Assembly (NCBI GenBank): GCA_003339415.1
Contig: PDHQ01000001.1
Coordinates: 248,001-312,000, forward strand
DNA: 64,000 nt
From: Ophiocordyceps camponoti-saundersi (nom. inval.)
Lineage: Eukaryota > Ascomycota > Sordariomycetes > Hypocreales > Ophiocordycipitaceae
Reading direction: 5' to 3'
This document shows positions 43,610 to 53,874 of this stretch, in pieces; position 1 is the first letter of the stretch; every line of letters begins with the position of its first letter. The notes beneath the pieces are model-generated. The model made no database searches. It saw only the letters and a list, made by a program, of their open reading frames with translations, and was not told the origin of the DNA. The translations under genes were made by a program, and so were the position numbers.

Positions 43610-44817
43610 ATGGCGTCGAAAGTCTTCTTCAATCTCCCAGAGGCAACCGTCCTCAAGGAGAGGAAGAGTAACGTACTCTCGGAGAAAGCCGGGAAGAGCA
43701 GTTTGGAAACCAACTGGACGACTTTTCAGGAGCAGGGAATGACCAAACAAGCCGTTCACGATGTCTTCCAAGGCACCATCCCCGTGATCCGGCAGAAGCA
43801 GTTCCTCTCGCAGGAAGAATGTGCAAACATGCTGAGAATTCTACAGTCTCACAAAATCGTAAGCCGTTCTTTCTCCTCCCGAGTTCATATCTATCTCTTC
43901 TCCCTGCCTATACTTACCTAGACATGACTGAAGGGTGTCTACGACGTCGACCACGTGTGGCCTCGTGTAGGTTGCGTCGGCATTGCCCAGACAGATTACG
44001 TCCACGGTAAAAGGCAGAGCCCGTTTCTCAACCTTCTTTATACACACGTACAGCATGATGACAGAAAAGGATCAGACAAGGAGACGTACTTTTCGAAAGT
44101 CAAGGCAGCATACTCGCTTCAGGATCGGTGGAAGAATGAGCTGGGCATCGACATCATGGAGCGCGTTGCGCAGAGCCTCCGAGAAGCAACGGGTCTCGCA
44201 GTTCGTCGTGCTCGAGAAGGGGAAAGGGATTATTTCGCTGGCATTGTTCGAGCCATGGACACGGGCGTTCAGATACACGCCGACTTTGCCACGTTTGTGA
44301 GTCTCCAAAAATATCTCCTTATAGAAAGCCTTTCATAACTATAGACTTATTGAGAACCCCCAACTCGCAGGAAGGAAAGGGTTGGGAAATCGGCCGAACA
44401 GCTGCGCAAATGTCATGGAACATCCTCCTCAACCCCGTTGCTGGTGGCGATACCTTCATATTCGATAGGCAATGGCAGGCGCCACAGGACGATCTGAACT
44501 GGCGAAAAGACTTCCCCAAGTATGCCTACCACCCGAGCGTTGTTGATGGACACGCTGTCAAGGTGGTGAAGCCCATACCCGGAGACCTGTATTGGTTTAA
44601 CCCGAGGTGAGTTACTCGAACGTGTTGTTTCCGGGGTTGGAGGAGAAATGATTCCAGCCTTGGGATGTTTTATAGGAACTTTCACGAAGTCAGATGTTGT
44701 GACATCTCGAAGGAATGCGATGAACAGAGGGCGGCAACGCGGTATACGATTAGTTCGTTTGTTGGCTTTTTGGAAGGGCAAGATGGAGAGCCTGACACTA
44801 TCGTCATGTGGTCCTGA
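43610..44817 (+). CDS. 2-oxoglutarate/Fe(II)-dependent oxygenase-like protein
   Basis: Five exons: 43610-43858, 43934-44006, 44070-44296, 44371-44606, 44676-44817; 308 aa. The iron-binding triad is visible: His177-x-Asp179 in GVQIHADFA and a distal His265 in FNPRNFHEV. The strand WNILLNPVAGGDTFIFDR and the following GDLYWFNPRNFHEV match the double-stranded beta-helix of 2OG oxygenases. The acceptor of intron 2 (AAAAG at 44069) was chosen because it is the only one that keeps the frame HGSDKETYFSKV. The substrate is unknown. It converges on an aldehyde dehydrogenase with 172 bp between stops, so the two may share a catabolic route. No signal peptide. Confidence 0.75.
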
Positions 44818-44989
44818 GAAGCTGTTCAGCTTGCCCTAGTCGACAATATGTATGTTCTTGCAATCCGAGGGAGGTATGTATGTAAGTCGATGAGTTTAGA
44901 GAGTTCATCAATCATCATATATCATTTATCAAGAACAACAATGAGCGTATATACAGCTCAGCTGTGTGTCGTTGTCAAAAACCATCTCT

Positions 44990-46623
44990 CTAACCAAAAT
45001 GCTTTACCCAACAAGCCTGGGCGTTACACCAACCCTGCAACCCTACCACACCCCATTCCATGCCAACACCACTTTCTTTGTGACCACCAAAGGGCACGTT
45101 GGGCGCAACCTCGAAGTGAGTGTTGACCCAGACACTCCCCGCTTCCAACTGCTCCGCCATCCTCCGAGCACGGACAATGTCCTTGCTCCATACTGAAGCG
45201 CCGAGGCCAAGTCTAGACGCATTCGCCCTCCGAATCACATCCTCCTCGTCCGACCACTTGAGGACGGGCACGATAGGGCCAAAGGGCTCTTCAACCACAA
45301 TCCTCGAGTCTTCAGGAGGGTTGTCGATGATGGCGGGGGGTATGAAGAAGCCGTTGCCATGCTTTGGCCCTGTCTCTCCGCCCAAGGCCGTCTTCCAGCC
45401 TTCCTTTCCGATTTGCGAGAAGAAGTCGTTCAGCTTCTCGTATTGCATCTGGTTCTGTACGGGACCGAAGAAGGCCTCGGTGTCGTCGTGGTCGCCGCTC
45501 TTGAACTGCTTCGTCGCCTCGACCATGGAGGCGAGGAAGTTGTCGTAGATGTTTTCGTGTACGTATATCCGCTTGATGTTCATGCAGATCTGCCCGCAGT
45601 GGACGAATGTGAGGAAAGCAACCTGAGAGAGATCATCATCATCAGAATGCAGGGCTTGAAATCCAAGACAAGGAGCGTTTACCTTGGCCACGACAGAGTC
45701 GACGTCCACATCGTCGCAGATGATGGCAGCGTCATTACCACCGAGCTCAAGCGTAACTCGCTTGAGAGTTCCGGCACACGCTGCCATGACCTTCTTCCCC
45801 GTTGCGACGGAACCGGTGAAGCTGACCTTGGCCACGTCCGGGTGCGCCGTGAGCATCGGACCGAGGCTCTCTTCTCCGCTCAATGCCTGGAGGACACCTG
45901 GCGGGAAGATTCTTGCGCCCAGCTCTGCCATCTTCAGCGCCGAGTAGGGCGAGTAAGGCGATGGCTTCCAGATGAAGGTGTTGCCGGCGAGGAGCGCAGA
46001 GAAAGCCTTGCCGATGCCGAGAGTAAGGGGGAAGTTCCACGGCACTATCCCGACCCCAACCCCGAGAGGAACATGGCGCACAACGGCCGTTCGCTTGACT
46101 GACCATCAGCATAGAGAGGACATGATGGAAACCAAGAAGGGGGGACACGCTCACGTCGGCATCGTCTATAAGCTTTTCTTCCTTCAATCGCAACTTGGGC
46201 GTCTCGAGGGCGAGGCCCATGACAAGATAGAGCTCAAAGGCCGCAGCCTGAGGCGGCTTTCCGGCTTCCTTTCCGAGAAGCTCTGTGAACTCTTCCCTAT
46301 TGTCGTCGATGGCAAGGGCAAACCTGTTGAGGTATTCGGCTCGCTCGTCCTGCGAGAGCTTGCTCCAGGGGGGGAAAGCAGTCTTTGCGGCGCTGACGGC
46401 GGAGTCTACGTCTTCCTGCGTAGATACCGGCACCTCCCAGAGAGGCTCCTCGTTGCTTGGGCAGATGGTGTGACGCGTGGTGGCCGTGTCGGTTAGCTCA
46501 TTGTTGATGACGTTGTGGAAAGTCTACGGGGATGAAAGAGTCAGAGGGTATTCTCGTCAAGGATATCTGGGAGTCTCTGCTTCTTACGGTGAACGGAATC
46601 TTGTAATCTGTAGCAGCAGGCAT
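44990..46623 (-). CDS. NAD(P)-dependent aldehyde dehydrogenase
   Basis: Four exons: 46623-46588, 46523-46155, 46093-45683, 45622-44990; 482 aa, the usual length for the ALDH superfamily. Catalytic residues are in place: Asn155 in VPWNFPLTL, Glu251 in VTLELGGNDAA and nucleophile Cys285 in CGQICMNIKRIYV. The Rossmann motif SFTGSVATGKKV binds the cofactor. The C terminus has EEPFGPIVPVLKW and VPFGGHKESG. The sequence around the Cys (GQICMNIKRIYVHE) is of the fungal subgroup often annotated as betaine- or lactaldehyde-type, but the substrate cannot be read. No targeting signal, so cytosolic. The acceptor TCAAG at 46094 is favoured over the CAG five bases upstream because it keeps phase. Confidence 0.92.
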
Positions 46624-47495
46624 GGTGAAGTGAATATGCCTCGGTGAAATAGGGAGGTATAATTCAAGGTAACAAAGTCAAGTCGACGGTTATCAACGGC
46701 TGTCTAGATGGGATGGAAAATCTTGTAAAAGGAGTAAGTTATGCCTTTTTGTGCCTCTCAGAACGAACCATCCCTCGGCCAAGGAAGAAGGGTAAGCTGT
46801 GTTTTTATGTCGCGACCAACTGCAGAAATATGAATAGGTAGTTGATATATCCATACATCTCTTAACATCCACCGAGTCTGTCAGTTATAAGATATATCCG
46901 TATATGCATGCAAGTTCCTTCCATTATCATCCGTTCAGGCAGGTGGAATTCAGGGCTGCATGCAAGGATCTGACATGGCTGCTGCCAAACATCAAGCTGT
47001 CAAAGATCCTCATTCACATCCAACGTCAGCCACGACTGTGACGTGGGGGCCGGCACATGTATGTATGTATGTCTTCGCCCTATGGCTCTCTGAATCAGCC
47101 AACGGGGGTCTGTCTGTCATAGCTTCGAGCTGATTTGACTACTACTATAGTAGTATTCCGTCCGAACCCCTACCTGCTATGTATAATTAGTTGCATGATT
47201 CACGTAGGTCTGTGGAGTGACCCTACTAGTAGCTATCTGCAAGCTGATGGTCCATGGGGGTCGGGTTCATCGTTCCTAAGGGATGACGTTGCGAGCTGGA
47301 TTGAGGAGGAGGATGTGAATGTAGGATTGAACCTGCTGGCTGTCCCTGATTCGGTCGACTGCTATAATAAACTACTACATATGATATCCGCAGATATGAC
47401 TTAGAAGTCGCAACTGAATCGCAATGAATCCAACACCCTCAGCCCTTCCAGGACTCGAAAGAATCAGGTTCATCGAAGCCCGAAGCAACTGAATC
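46624..47495. other. 872-bp intergenic region
   Basis: Divergent gap between the ALDH gene (-) and the rhodopsin-like gene (+). A short ATGT microsatellite is at 47057-47070. Nothing else recognised. Confidence 0.5.
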
Positions 47496-48939
47496 ATGGG
47501 CGCTCCTTCAGCGCTAATCGAGACTTGGTGTCTCTACGCAGCCGGATCGTTCATCATCTTCATCAGGATAGCCTGTCGATGGAGAATGGTTGGCGTTTCG
47601 GGGTTCAAGCCCGACGACTACATCATCGTCCTGTCCTGGGTAAGCAACTATCACGTCTGAAGAAGTCTCGGTGTTGACACGAATGGTTCCATCAGATGAC
47701 CTACACAGTCATGACCGTGGCCGCTCATATTGTCGGCGGCTTGGGCGATCTGCACGCTCTAGACCTTCAGCAACGCGCTGCCCTTTCGGAAGAAGAGGCC
47801 AAGCCGTACATCTACGGAACGCAATGGTTCTGCGCTGGAGTTGCTACATACATCCTTTTCATCTGGACGTTGAAGCTCAACATGCTTTTCCTCTACCAGA
47901 GAATCGTGAGACGTCTCTGGGTGGCAAGGTTCATCAAGCCGGCAATGGGTCTCGTCATCACGACTTTCATCGCTATATATCTCATCCTGTTCTGTGCCTG
48001 TCGCCCTTACCATCGCATGTGGATCGTCTATCCGGACCAAGGCCGTAAGTCTGCAATTCCAACTCTCGAAAAAGCTAACAAGTTGGCACGATTTTGCGTA
48101 AACTTGAGTGTATGTAATGCCCTTCTAACATTGCTAAACAGGCATCTGTGAGCCTCAGTCTACACTAAACATGGTGCCGCCTTTGATCATGAACCTCGTC
48201 ACTGACGTCATGATCATGGCCATTCCGGCTCCTGTTCTCTTGAGCGTCAAGACTACGCTTTGGAAGAAAGTCGGTCTCTTGGCACTATTCGGAGGCGGTT
48301 GCTTCATCATGGTGGCTGCCATCGTTCGCGTGACGATGGTTATGATAGTAAGTTCAGCTTCAATTGTTGCCTGCCTACATGCATACTTTCCTCAACCAGG
48401 CCTCTCTAGTTACTAACAACAGCCTGCAGTTGAAGAATGGTCCTACCGCAGCTATCTGGTCCTGCCGCGAAGACTTCGTCGCCATCATCGTCGGACAAGC
48501 CATCCTAATCCGACCCCTATTCTTCAAGTCATTCTGGACAGGAAACCCAACCTGCAGCGGAAGATCCGCACAAGACACCCCCAAAGACTCAAGCAAGCCC
48601 GGCGCCGCCGTGGAACTAAAGAGGAAGCGAAGCCACAGGCTGAAACGTCACGACCCGTTCAGCCTCACCGCCGCACTCGGCACCGTAAACGACTACGACA
48701 ACTCGCAGGAAAACATCATCAAGCAGCCACATGTCGGGCAGGAAGATTCCGTCAACACGATTCAGGAACAGACGAGGCCCTTCTCTGGCGATCTGGAGAG
48801 TGGGACGGCGGCTAGGAATGAGAAATTGGTGATTCACGTTAGCAAGTTGCTGGAGATTGAGGAGTCGGCGGAGAATAGCAACAAGCCGCAGCAGACGCAC
48901 GAGGCGCGGGCCTCGAGTCAAGCTAAAGCGTGGAGATGA
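47496..48939 (+). CDS. fungal rhodopsin-like integral membrane protein
   Basis: Four exons: 47496-47639, 47696-48044, 48142-48347, 48430-48939; 402 aa. Helix 1 is followed by the short hydrophilic segment GVSGFKPDDYIIVLSWM, typical of the fungal conserved Rhodopsin domain (PTH11-related proteins without the CFEM part). Further helices include YILFIWTLKLNMLFLYQRI, FIAIYLILFCACRPYHRMW and NLVTDVMIMAIPAPVLL. The C-terminal 150 residues are hydrophilic, Ser/Gln/Glu-rich and probably cytosolic. These proteins lie in the plasma membrane and some sense surface cues in pathogenic fungi. The ligand is unknown. The splice phases agree throughout. Confidence 0.8.
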
Positions 48940-50084
48940 GGGCTGTACTAACGAAAGGGGGTGTTAATGGCGAACCACTGTAAGAAGCGGCATGAATCAT
49001 GTATATCTTGACCTTGATGTCACTCTACTGTTAATTTCACGTCTGACGATGGGAGCGAGGTGTTGATTCGAGTGAGCGTGGTAACTTGAGCTGTGTAACT
49101 AGCATCACTTGTCATCGTAAGTTGTACGTTATTCGTGACGGCGAGAACGGACCAGACGAGGTAAAGGGGAGGATATATCCGTACAGTCCGTAGAGTTTCG
49201 AGAGATGTCGAGAACCTGCCTTGTTTCAGATATCACGTATATGGCAGGGATCGTCACAAGGAAAAAGGGGGTGTCCCTGCGGCTTTGGTTTATTATGACA
49301 CGACGAACTTACATACATGGTCGATCATGCCAAGCTTCCATCCATCACCATGGTCTGTAATCCGTTGTCAGCCATGTCGTAATTGCTTCGGATCCTTCTC
49401 ACGCCCAACGACAGTGACGGTAAAATTTGTGACGCTCCTACAGTTTCATGGTATCTTCGTTGTTCGTCGTAGCTGCTCTCATACGAGTTACGACCAACAC
49501 TTCTACGGCGTAATCTTCAATATATGTTCCTTGATGACTGCTTATTACAGGGATATCAGTTACCACTACATACACGCCCCGATTCTCTCACTACAAGCAG
49601 GGAACTTGTTGACAGCCCTATACAGCTGAGCAGAGTTCATTGGAGTGCTACTGGACAAAGGCCATCCCTGGCAAGTTGAAACATGAACAAACGATGGATC
49701 CAGAGGACTTCTCGAAAATACTACTAACCAGAGAATCCTGTCTTTGAGACGTGAATCAAGGATACAAGGCCAACTTTGGCATCAACTGGCAGATTACGAT
49801 GGCATTCTTTCTCCAGCCACTCTTCATTAAACACTATGTTCCCTACGATATAGATTCCAGTTTCGACACATCTCCCCAGCCAATTTTGCGTGTCAAAGAG
49901 CCTCATACCCAATAGATGATGGGTGGCCGGCTCTTTGCCATGTCCTGGTTTCAAACTGGTATTTGATGTGAAAAACAACACCCGTTCCCGTCTCGGATCC
50001 CTCTCCTACAAACTTCTCACCGTAAAGTACAAATGCAACACGACAGAATCAAGAAATTGCCGGGGGCTGAGGTTTCGAACCCCT
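48940..50084. other. 1.1-kb gene-free stretch
   Basis: Convergent gap. Open frames (for example 49285-49629) show no recognisable protein. Confidence 0.45.
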
Positions 50085-51608
50085 TCAGTTATGCTGCAGC
50101 CTAGCGCCCGAAGGTGGCTGATGGGACGGCACCCTGAAGAGGGTGATGACAGCCTTGTGGTCCGTCGTCCACTCGTTGTTAGCCGAGTCCGGGTTCGGAT
50201 GCGGTTTGCCGACCATGGCTGTGGAAGAACGGAGAACCTCGAGACCCTTGTGATAGATAAAGTCGATTCGATCTTGGGGTTCAGGCTTGTCGTACTGGTT
50301 GTTGGTCGGGTTTATAGGCGACCAGGTGATTCCCGGCTCGGCCGCGGGATCGGGATAGAAGGCTCGGAAGGAATCCACGAGACCGGCTTTGACGGGCTCG
50401 ACTGACGTCGGCCACTCTACTTTCCCGGCTCCGCAGTGCTTCGCCTTCGTGGCCGGCGTGTAGTCGAGATGAGACGGGGCGTTGAAGTCGCCAACAAGGA
50501 GAACAGGCACATGACCCGCGTTGGCAATCTGCGGCGCCATGGCCTTGAGAACCTCTCTCAGCTGCGGGCCTCTGCCAACCTTATTCTCATCGTCGACTAC
50601 GGCTTTGGCGCTCTTCTTGTCGTAGCAAAAACTGTAAGGCCCGTAGTCTTGATAGGCGAGGTGGGCGTTCCAGATTATGACTTGGCTGTCCGCATCGCCG
50701 AGTTGGATACGAGCGCCGACGCCAGCTTGAGTCTGGGCCATGGTCTCGACGATGGGATAGCGGCTGAGGATGCTTGCGTCGCGACCTTGTAGTACGTGAT
50801 AGCCCATCATGTAGGCGATGCGCTTGGCGTGGAAGCCCTCCGTCTCCTGGACGCCGATGATATCGCAGTTAGAGTCGGCTAGGAAGCGAGCCTGTTTGCG
50901 GGCGTAGTCGTTGATGAAGGTGCCTCCGACCCAGAGGTTGTAGGACATGACGCATAGCTTTTCCACCAGGGGTGTTCCCGCCTTACGCACGGGGATCTTC
51001 ACGCTCAAGCTAGCAGTCGACTTGTGATCCGACGTCGATGCCTCGATGGTGACGTGCGTCTCTTCCGCTGCGGAGGGTGTGCCTGAGACGACACCGTCAG
51101 ACGAAACGTGCACCCAATTATCGCCAGAAGCCTTGGAGAAGACGACATCGGAATCAGTGCGGTTCAACAACAGTCCATCAACCTTCGCCTCAAAGGCATC
51201 ACCCTGCCTAGCGTTATGAGTCGTGATACTATCTACAGCAAAGGCCAAGGAGCCAAGACCAGGAACATAGACATCGACAGGAGGAGCCAAGAACTTGTAC
51301 CCGTCCTTGGCTAGGAAGTAAGCCTTGTACAAGCCCGGCTTCACGTCAGACACATGCAGTTGAGTCGTGCCCTGAGCTCCAGTCACATGTTTCCAAGCGA
51401 CGGAATACTTTGAATGTTGCGCCGCCTCGTTGTCTGGTCCGGAGAAGGGTTCCCATATGCCGATCCAGTTCTTCTTGTCTGGAGTCTTGGTCGAGTATTG
51501 AAATGTCAGCGGCTTTTGCGCAGGGAGGAGGGAGAGCGAGCCATCTGATGCCGAGGCCCGCTTCAGAGAGGGCATCAACGATAGGAGAAAGAAAGGACGC
51601 ATCTGCAT
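50085..51608 (-). CDS. secreted endonuclease/exonuclease/phosphatase-family protein
   Basis: Single exon, 507 aa. The N terminus (MRPFFLLSLMPSLKRASA) acts as a probable signal peptide; two ATGs (51608, 51602) are possible. Residues about 30-115 form a beta-rich domain, then about 130-215 an Ig/He_PIG-like domain (SSDGVVSGTPSAAEETHVTI). The catalytic EEP domain carries VMSYNLWVGG, IGVQETEGF, VIIWNAHLAY, LLVGDFNAPSH, DRIDFIYHKG and TTDHKAVI, with the acid, Asn and His residues expected for a metal-dependent phosphodiesterase. A sphingomyelinase-, DNase- or phosphatase-like activity outside the cell is possible; the substrate cannot be told. Intronless. Confidence 0.85.
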   Translation of the reverse strand: MQMRPFFLLSLMPSLKRASASDGSLSLLPAQKPLTFQYSTKTPDKKNWIGIWEPFSGPDNEAAQHSKYSVAWKHVTGAQGTTQLHVSDVKPGLYKAYFLAKDGYKFLAPPVDVYVPGLGSLAFAVDSITTHNARQGDAFEAKVDGLLLNRTDSDVVFSKASGDNWVHVSSDGVVSGTPSAAEETHVTIEASTSDHKSTASLSVKIPVRKAGTPLVEKLCVMSYNLWVGGTFINDYARKQARFLADSNCDIIGVQETEGFHAKRIAYMMGYHVLQGRDASILSRYPIVETMAQTQAGVGARIQLGDADSQVIIWNAHLAYQDYGPYSFCYDKKSAKAVVDDENKVGRGPQLREVLKAMAPQIANAGHVPVLLVGDFNAPSHLDYTPATKAKHCGAGKVEWPTSVEPVKAGLVDSFRAFYPDPAAEPGITWSPINPTNNQYDKPEPQDRIDFIYHKGLEVLRSSTAMVGKPHPNPDSANNEWTTDHKAVITLFRVPSHQPPSGARLQHN

Positions 51609-52493
51609 TTTTCGCGGGTTGCGCGGTTCCTTACAGAGAACGGAGCCTTACTGATGACGGAAACGATGGGGAGGGTATATAAAGGCGTCCTTTTTCCGGC
51701 GACTTGTTGACCTCGTGTCTCGATCAATATACTACTCAATATGCGTCTCGTATGCAATATGCCACGCTTTAGACTGCAGAGGTTCTTGTTGTCTCGGTTC
51801 AGCCTCCTTTATGGAGATGTGCTGCAACCGTCTTGATGTTTCGCCACACAAGCGAATTGCACTGCATGCGACGTAAAGAACACGTATTTTGAAATTGACT
51901 GCCGCCTCCTATAACCAACCGAATATCGCGACGTTGGGGCCGGAGCCAAGCAACCAACACCCTATCCGTAACGAGAGACATGTCCTCGTTCGTATGTCCG
52001 CAAGTTAGTGTTACCGTGGGTTTATACGAAATGCTACACGGTCGTTCTTTCTTTAATCTTGTCATTCTGCGCTGTTTTGCTTCCTCTCAAAGCTCCTCTT
52101 TTCCCATGAAGACAGAGCATTAGAAAGGTTCATTGAAAGAGGCCCAGCCCCGGTCAAACTTCACAGATGCGAATGGTACAGAGAGAAGTAGCCAAAGTGA
52201 ATCAAGTCTGTGTCGCGTCTGTCTCAAGCATACTTGTAGAACCGCATTCAGGTGATAGGAGTTTCTTTAATGCAACTGAAAAATAGTATAAGTAAGTAAC
52301 GTGGGTTATGTGTTGTTCCGAGGGATGTGCAGTGCTTTCAATAGGGGGCTCTAGCCGACTACATCTGACCTTGTTGATCTGCCAAAACACGAACAATCGA
52401 GTCTGAGTCCGGTCAGGTCATTCGCACCCTCTATCTGAAGTTGATCGTATAGTATATACCGTTGCTGATACTGTTAACTCTTTGATTAGATCC

Positions 52494-52496
<3 letters not shown>

Positions 52497-52522
<26 letters not shown>
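52497..52522. repeat. (GT)n microsatellite
   Basis: About thirteen consecutive GT/TG dinucleotides. It generates a false CVCVCV frame. Confidence 0.9.
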
Positions 52523-52524
<2 letters not shown>

Positions 52525-53118
52525 CTCTATCATTCTATGCGTGATCTGTCTGACTACCTAGGCTACGCCCTGGAGATAGGGTCGGCAGAGCTGACAAAGA
52601 AAGGGCGCCTCAGGCACTGTCAAGTCTCAACGAACACAAACGTCCCCCCCTTCATCTGTACCTACCTCTTTGCTCTATCCGTACATTACATTACATTACA
52701 TTGCTCCATTGCTCGACCTATTGATCCCTTTTTCCCTCTTGATTCCTAATTGACAGCTGGCTTCTTGTTGACAGCTGGCTGACAACATGACCTGATCGCC
52801 GTTTGGACTGGAGCACCTTATATCTCCCTCTCCCACTCCCTTTCACCTCCCTCACCTCTACACCTCTCCTTACCTCGCCCTCTCGCACGCCAAGGCTCTC
52901 ACATCGTCACACTTCTGTCCTTGGGGTTTTTTTTTCCCGTCATCTATCATCACGTTCTCTGGTGTTGTTTTCCCTTTCATTTTTCTTCTTTCTTTCATCT
53001 CCCATCGTTATCAGTCACATGATCCAGAAGACGAAGAGACAAACACATGGCACCTAGCGGTCAAAGAGGAATACAAACGATGCCGACTGTTCTTTTCAAC
53101 ATCTATCAAGCACAATTG

Positions 53119-53187
53119 GTAGTCGAGCCTGGAATCGAACCCGAGACTTCACGGTGTAAAGCATGATGTACTAACATCTATACTTAC
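53119..53187 (-). pseudogene. degenerate tRNA-Val(UAC)-like fragment
   Basis: On the minus strand the order is TTAGTACATCATG, then CTTTACAC, then GTGAAGTCTCGGGTTCGATTCCAGG and CTCGACTACCA. This matches the D-arm end, anticodon loop (TAC), T-arm with GGTTCGATTCC, and 3' acceptor strand of a fungal tRNA-Val. The anticodon stem appears to have lost a base, and no 5' strand complementary to CTCGACT is found upstream. It is therefore read as a tRNA remnant. No structure prediction was possible here. Confidence 0.4.
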
Positions 53188-53544
53188 CTGGTAAGTACAC
53201 GATGTCAATGCAAAACAGAAATACAGCCGACGAAGGGAAAAAATGATCCTGCTCGATTTGACCAAAGAACAATGATCTTTCTAGAAAGGGGGAATGTGGG
53301 GGTGCCAATTGATCCCCCGTACCGTTCCAATCGTACCTTCCGTGGCAGGCCATGATGCCTGCTCACCAAAAACATCAAGTCAACCTCGCTTGCAGTCAGC
53401 CTCACTTTCCAAAACATATGTACACAAATCCAGGCCGCGCGGGGAACAGTGTCGAAATGATGATTGGTGGTACCGAAAACTCAGGCCCTGTGCATACGGT
53501 GATGACGCTGGTGGCCGAAGCAAGTCGTCTCACCTCTCCTTCCC

Positions 53545-53874
53545 TCCTTGTTCGGCCCCGAACAATCGCCAGAACACAGGTTGATCCACGTTTTCTGCCT
53601 CCTGATTTGACGCCCGAGCCGTGCGACACGTTCGTTGTATTATCGCAATTCAACGTCCCTTACAAAAGCTTGTCTTGCGAAGGATCGCGTTTGCTGTACG
53701 TGCTGACGCGTCTCTGACTGAATCAAAGGCCTTCGGCCCCCAACGATCGCTGGGACACGCCCCCTCTTCCGGCTTGATCGGAAGGCATTGCCTGACACGA
53801 TTGTCGGAAGACGCTCGCTGACTCCGGCTCGATTGAAAAGGCCTTGGCCTACAAAGATCGCGGGAGACGCCGCC
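53545..53874. repeat. degenerate ~55-bp tandem repeats abutting the NLR start
   Basis: Blocks of the form GATCGCNGGGAGACGC, then CTCCGGCTTGAT, then AAAGGCCTTNGGCC recur at about 53685-53745, 53745-53798, 53799-53855 and 53856-53874, with an outlying copy near 53555-53580. The last partial copy runs into the ATG at 53875. Confidence 0.6.

Larger units (their letters stand above)
51609..53874. other. 2.3-kb gene-free region upstream of the NLR
   Basis: Holds a (GT)n microsatellite at about 52497-52522, an ATTAC pentanucleotide array at about 52684-52703, CT-rich tracts near 52800-53000, the tRNA-like fragment at 53119-53187 and repeats running into the NLR start. Open frames here are repeat-driven and not supported as genes. 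Confidence 0.55.

Noticed and set aside
48940..50084. Search for a further gene in this gap
   Set aside because: The available frames (for example 49285-49629) are short and without recognised sequence.
50060..50090. T-arm-like TTCGAAC sequence
   Set aside because: It borders the stop codon of the endonuclease/exonuclease/phosphatase gene and no D-arm, anticodon stem or acceptor stem can be built around it.
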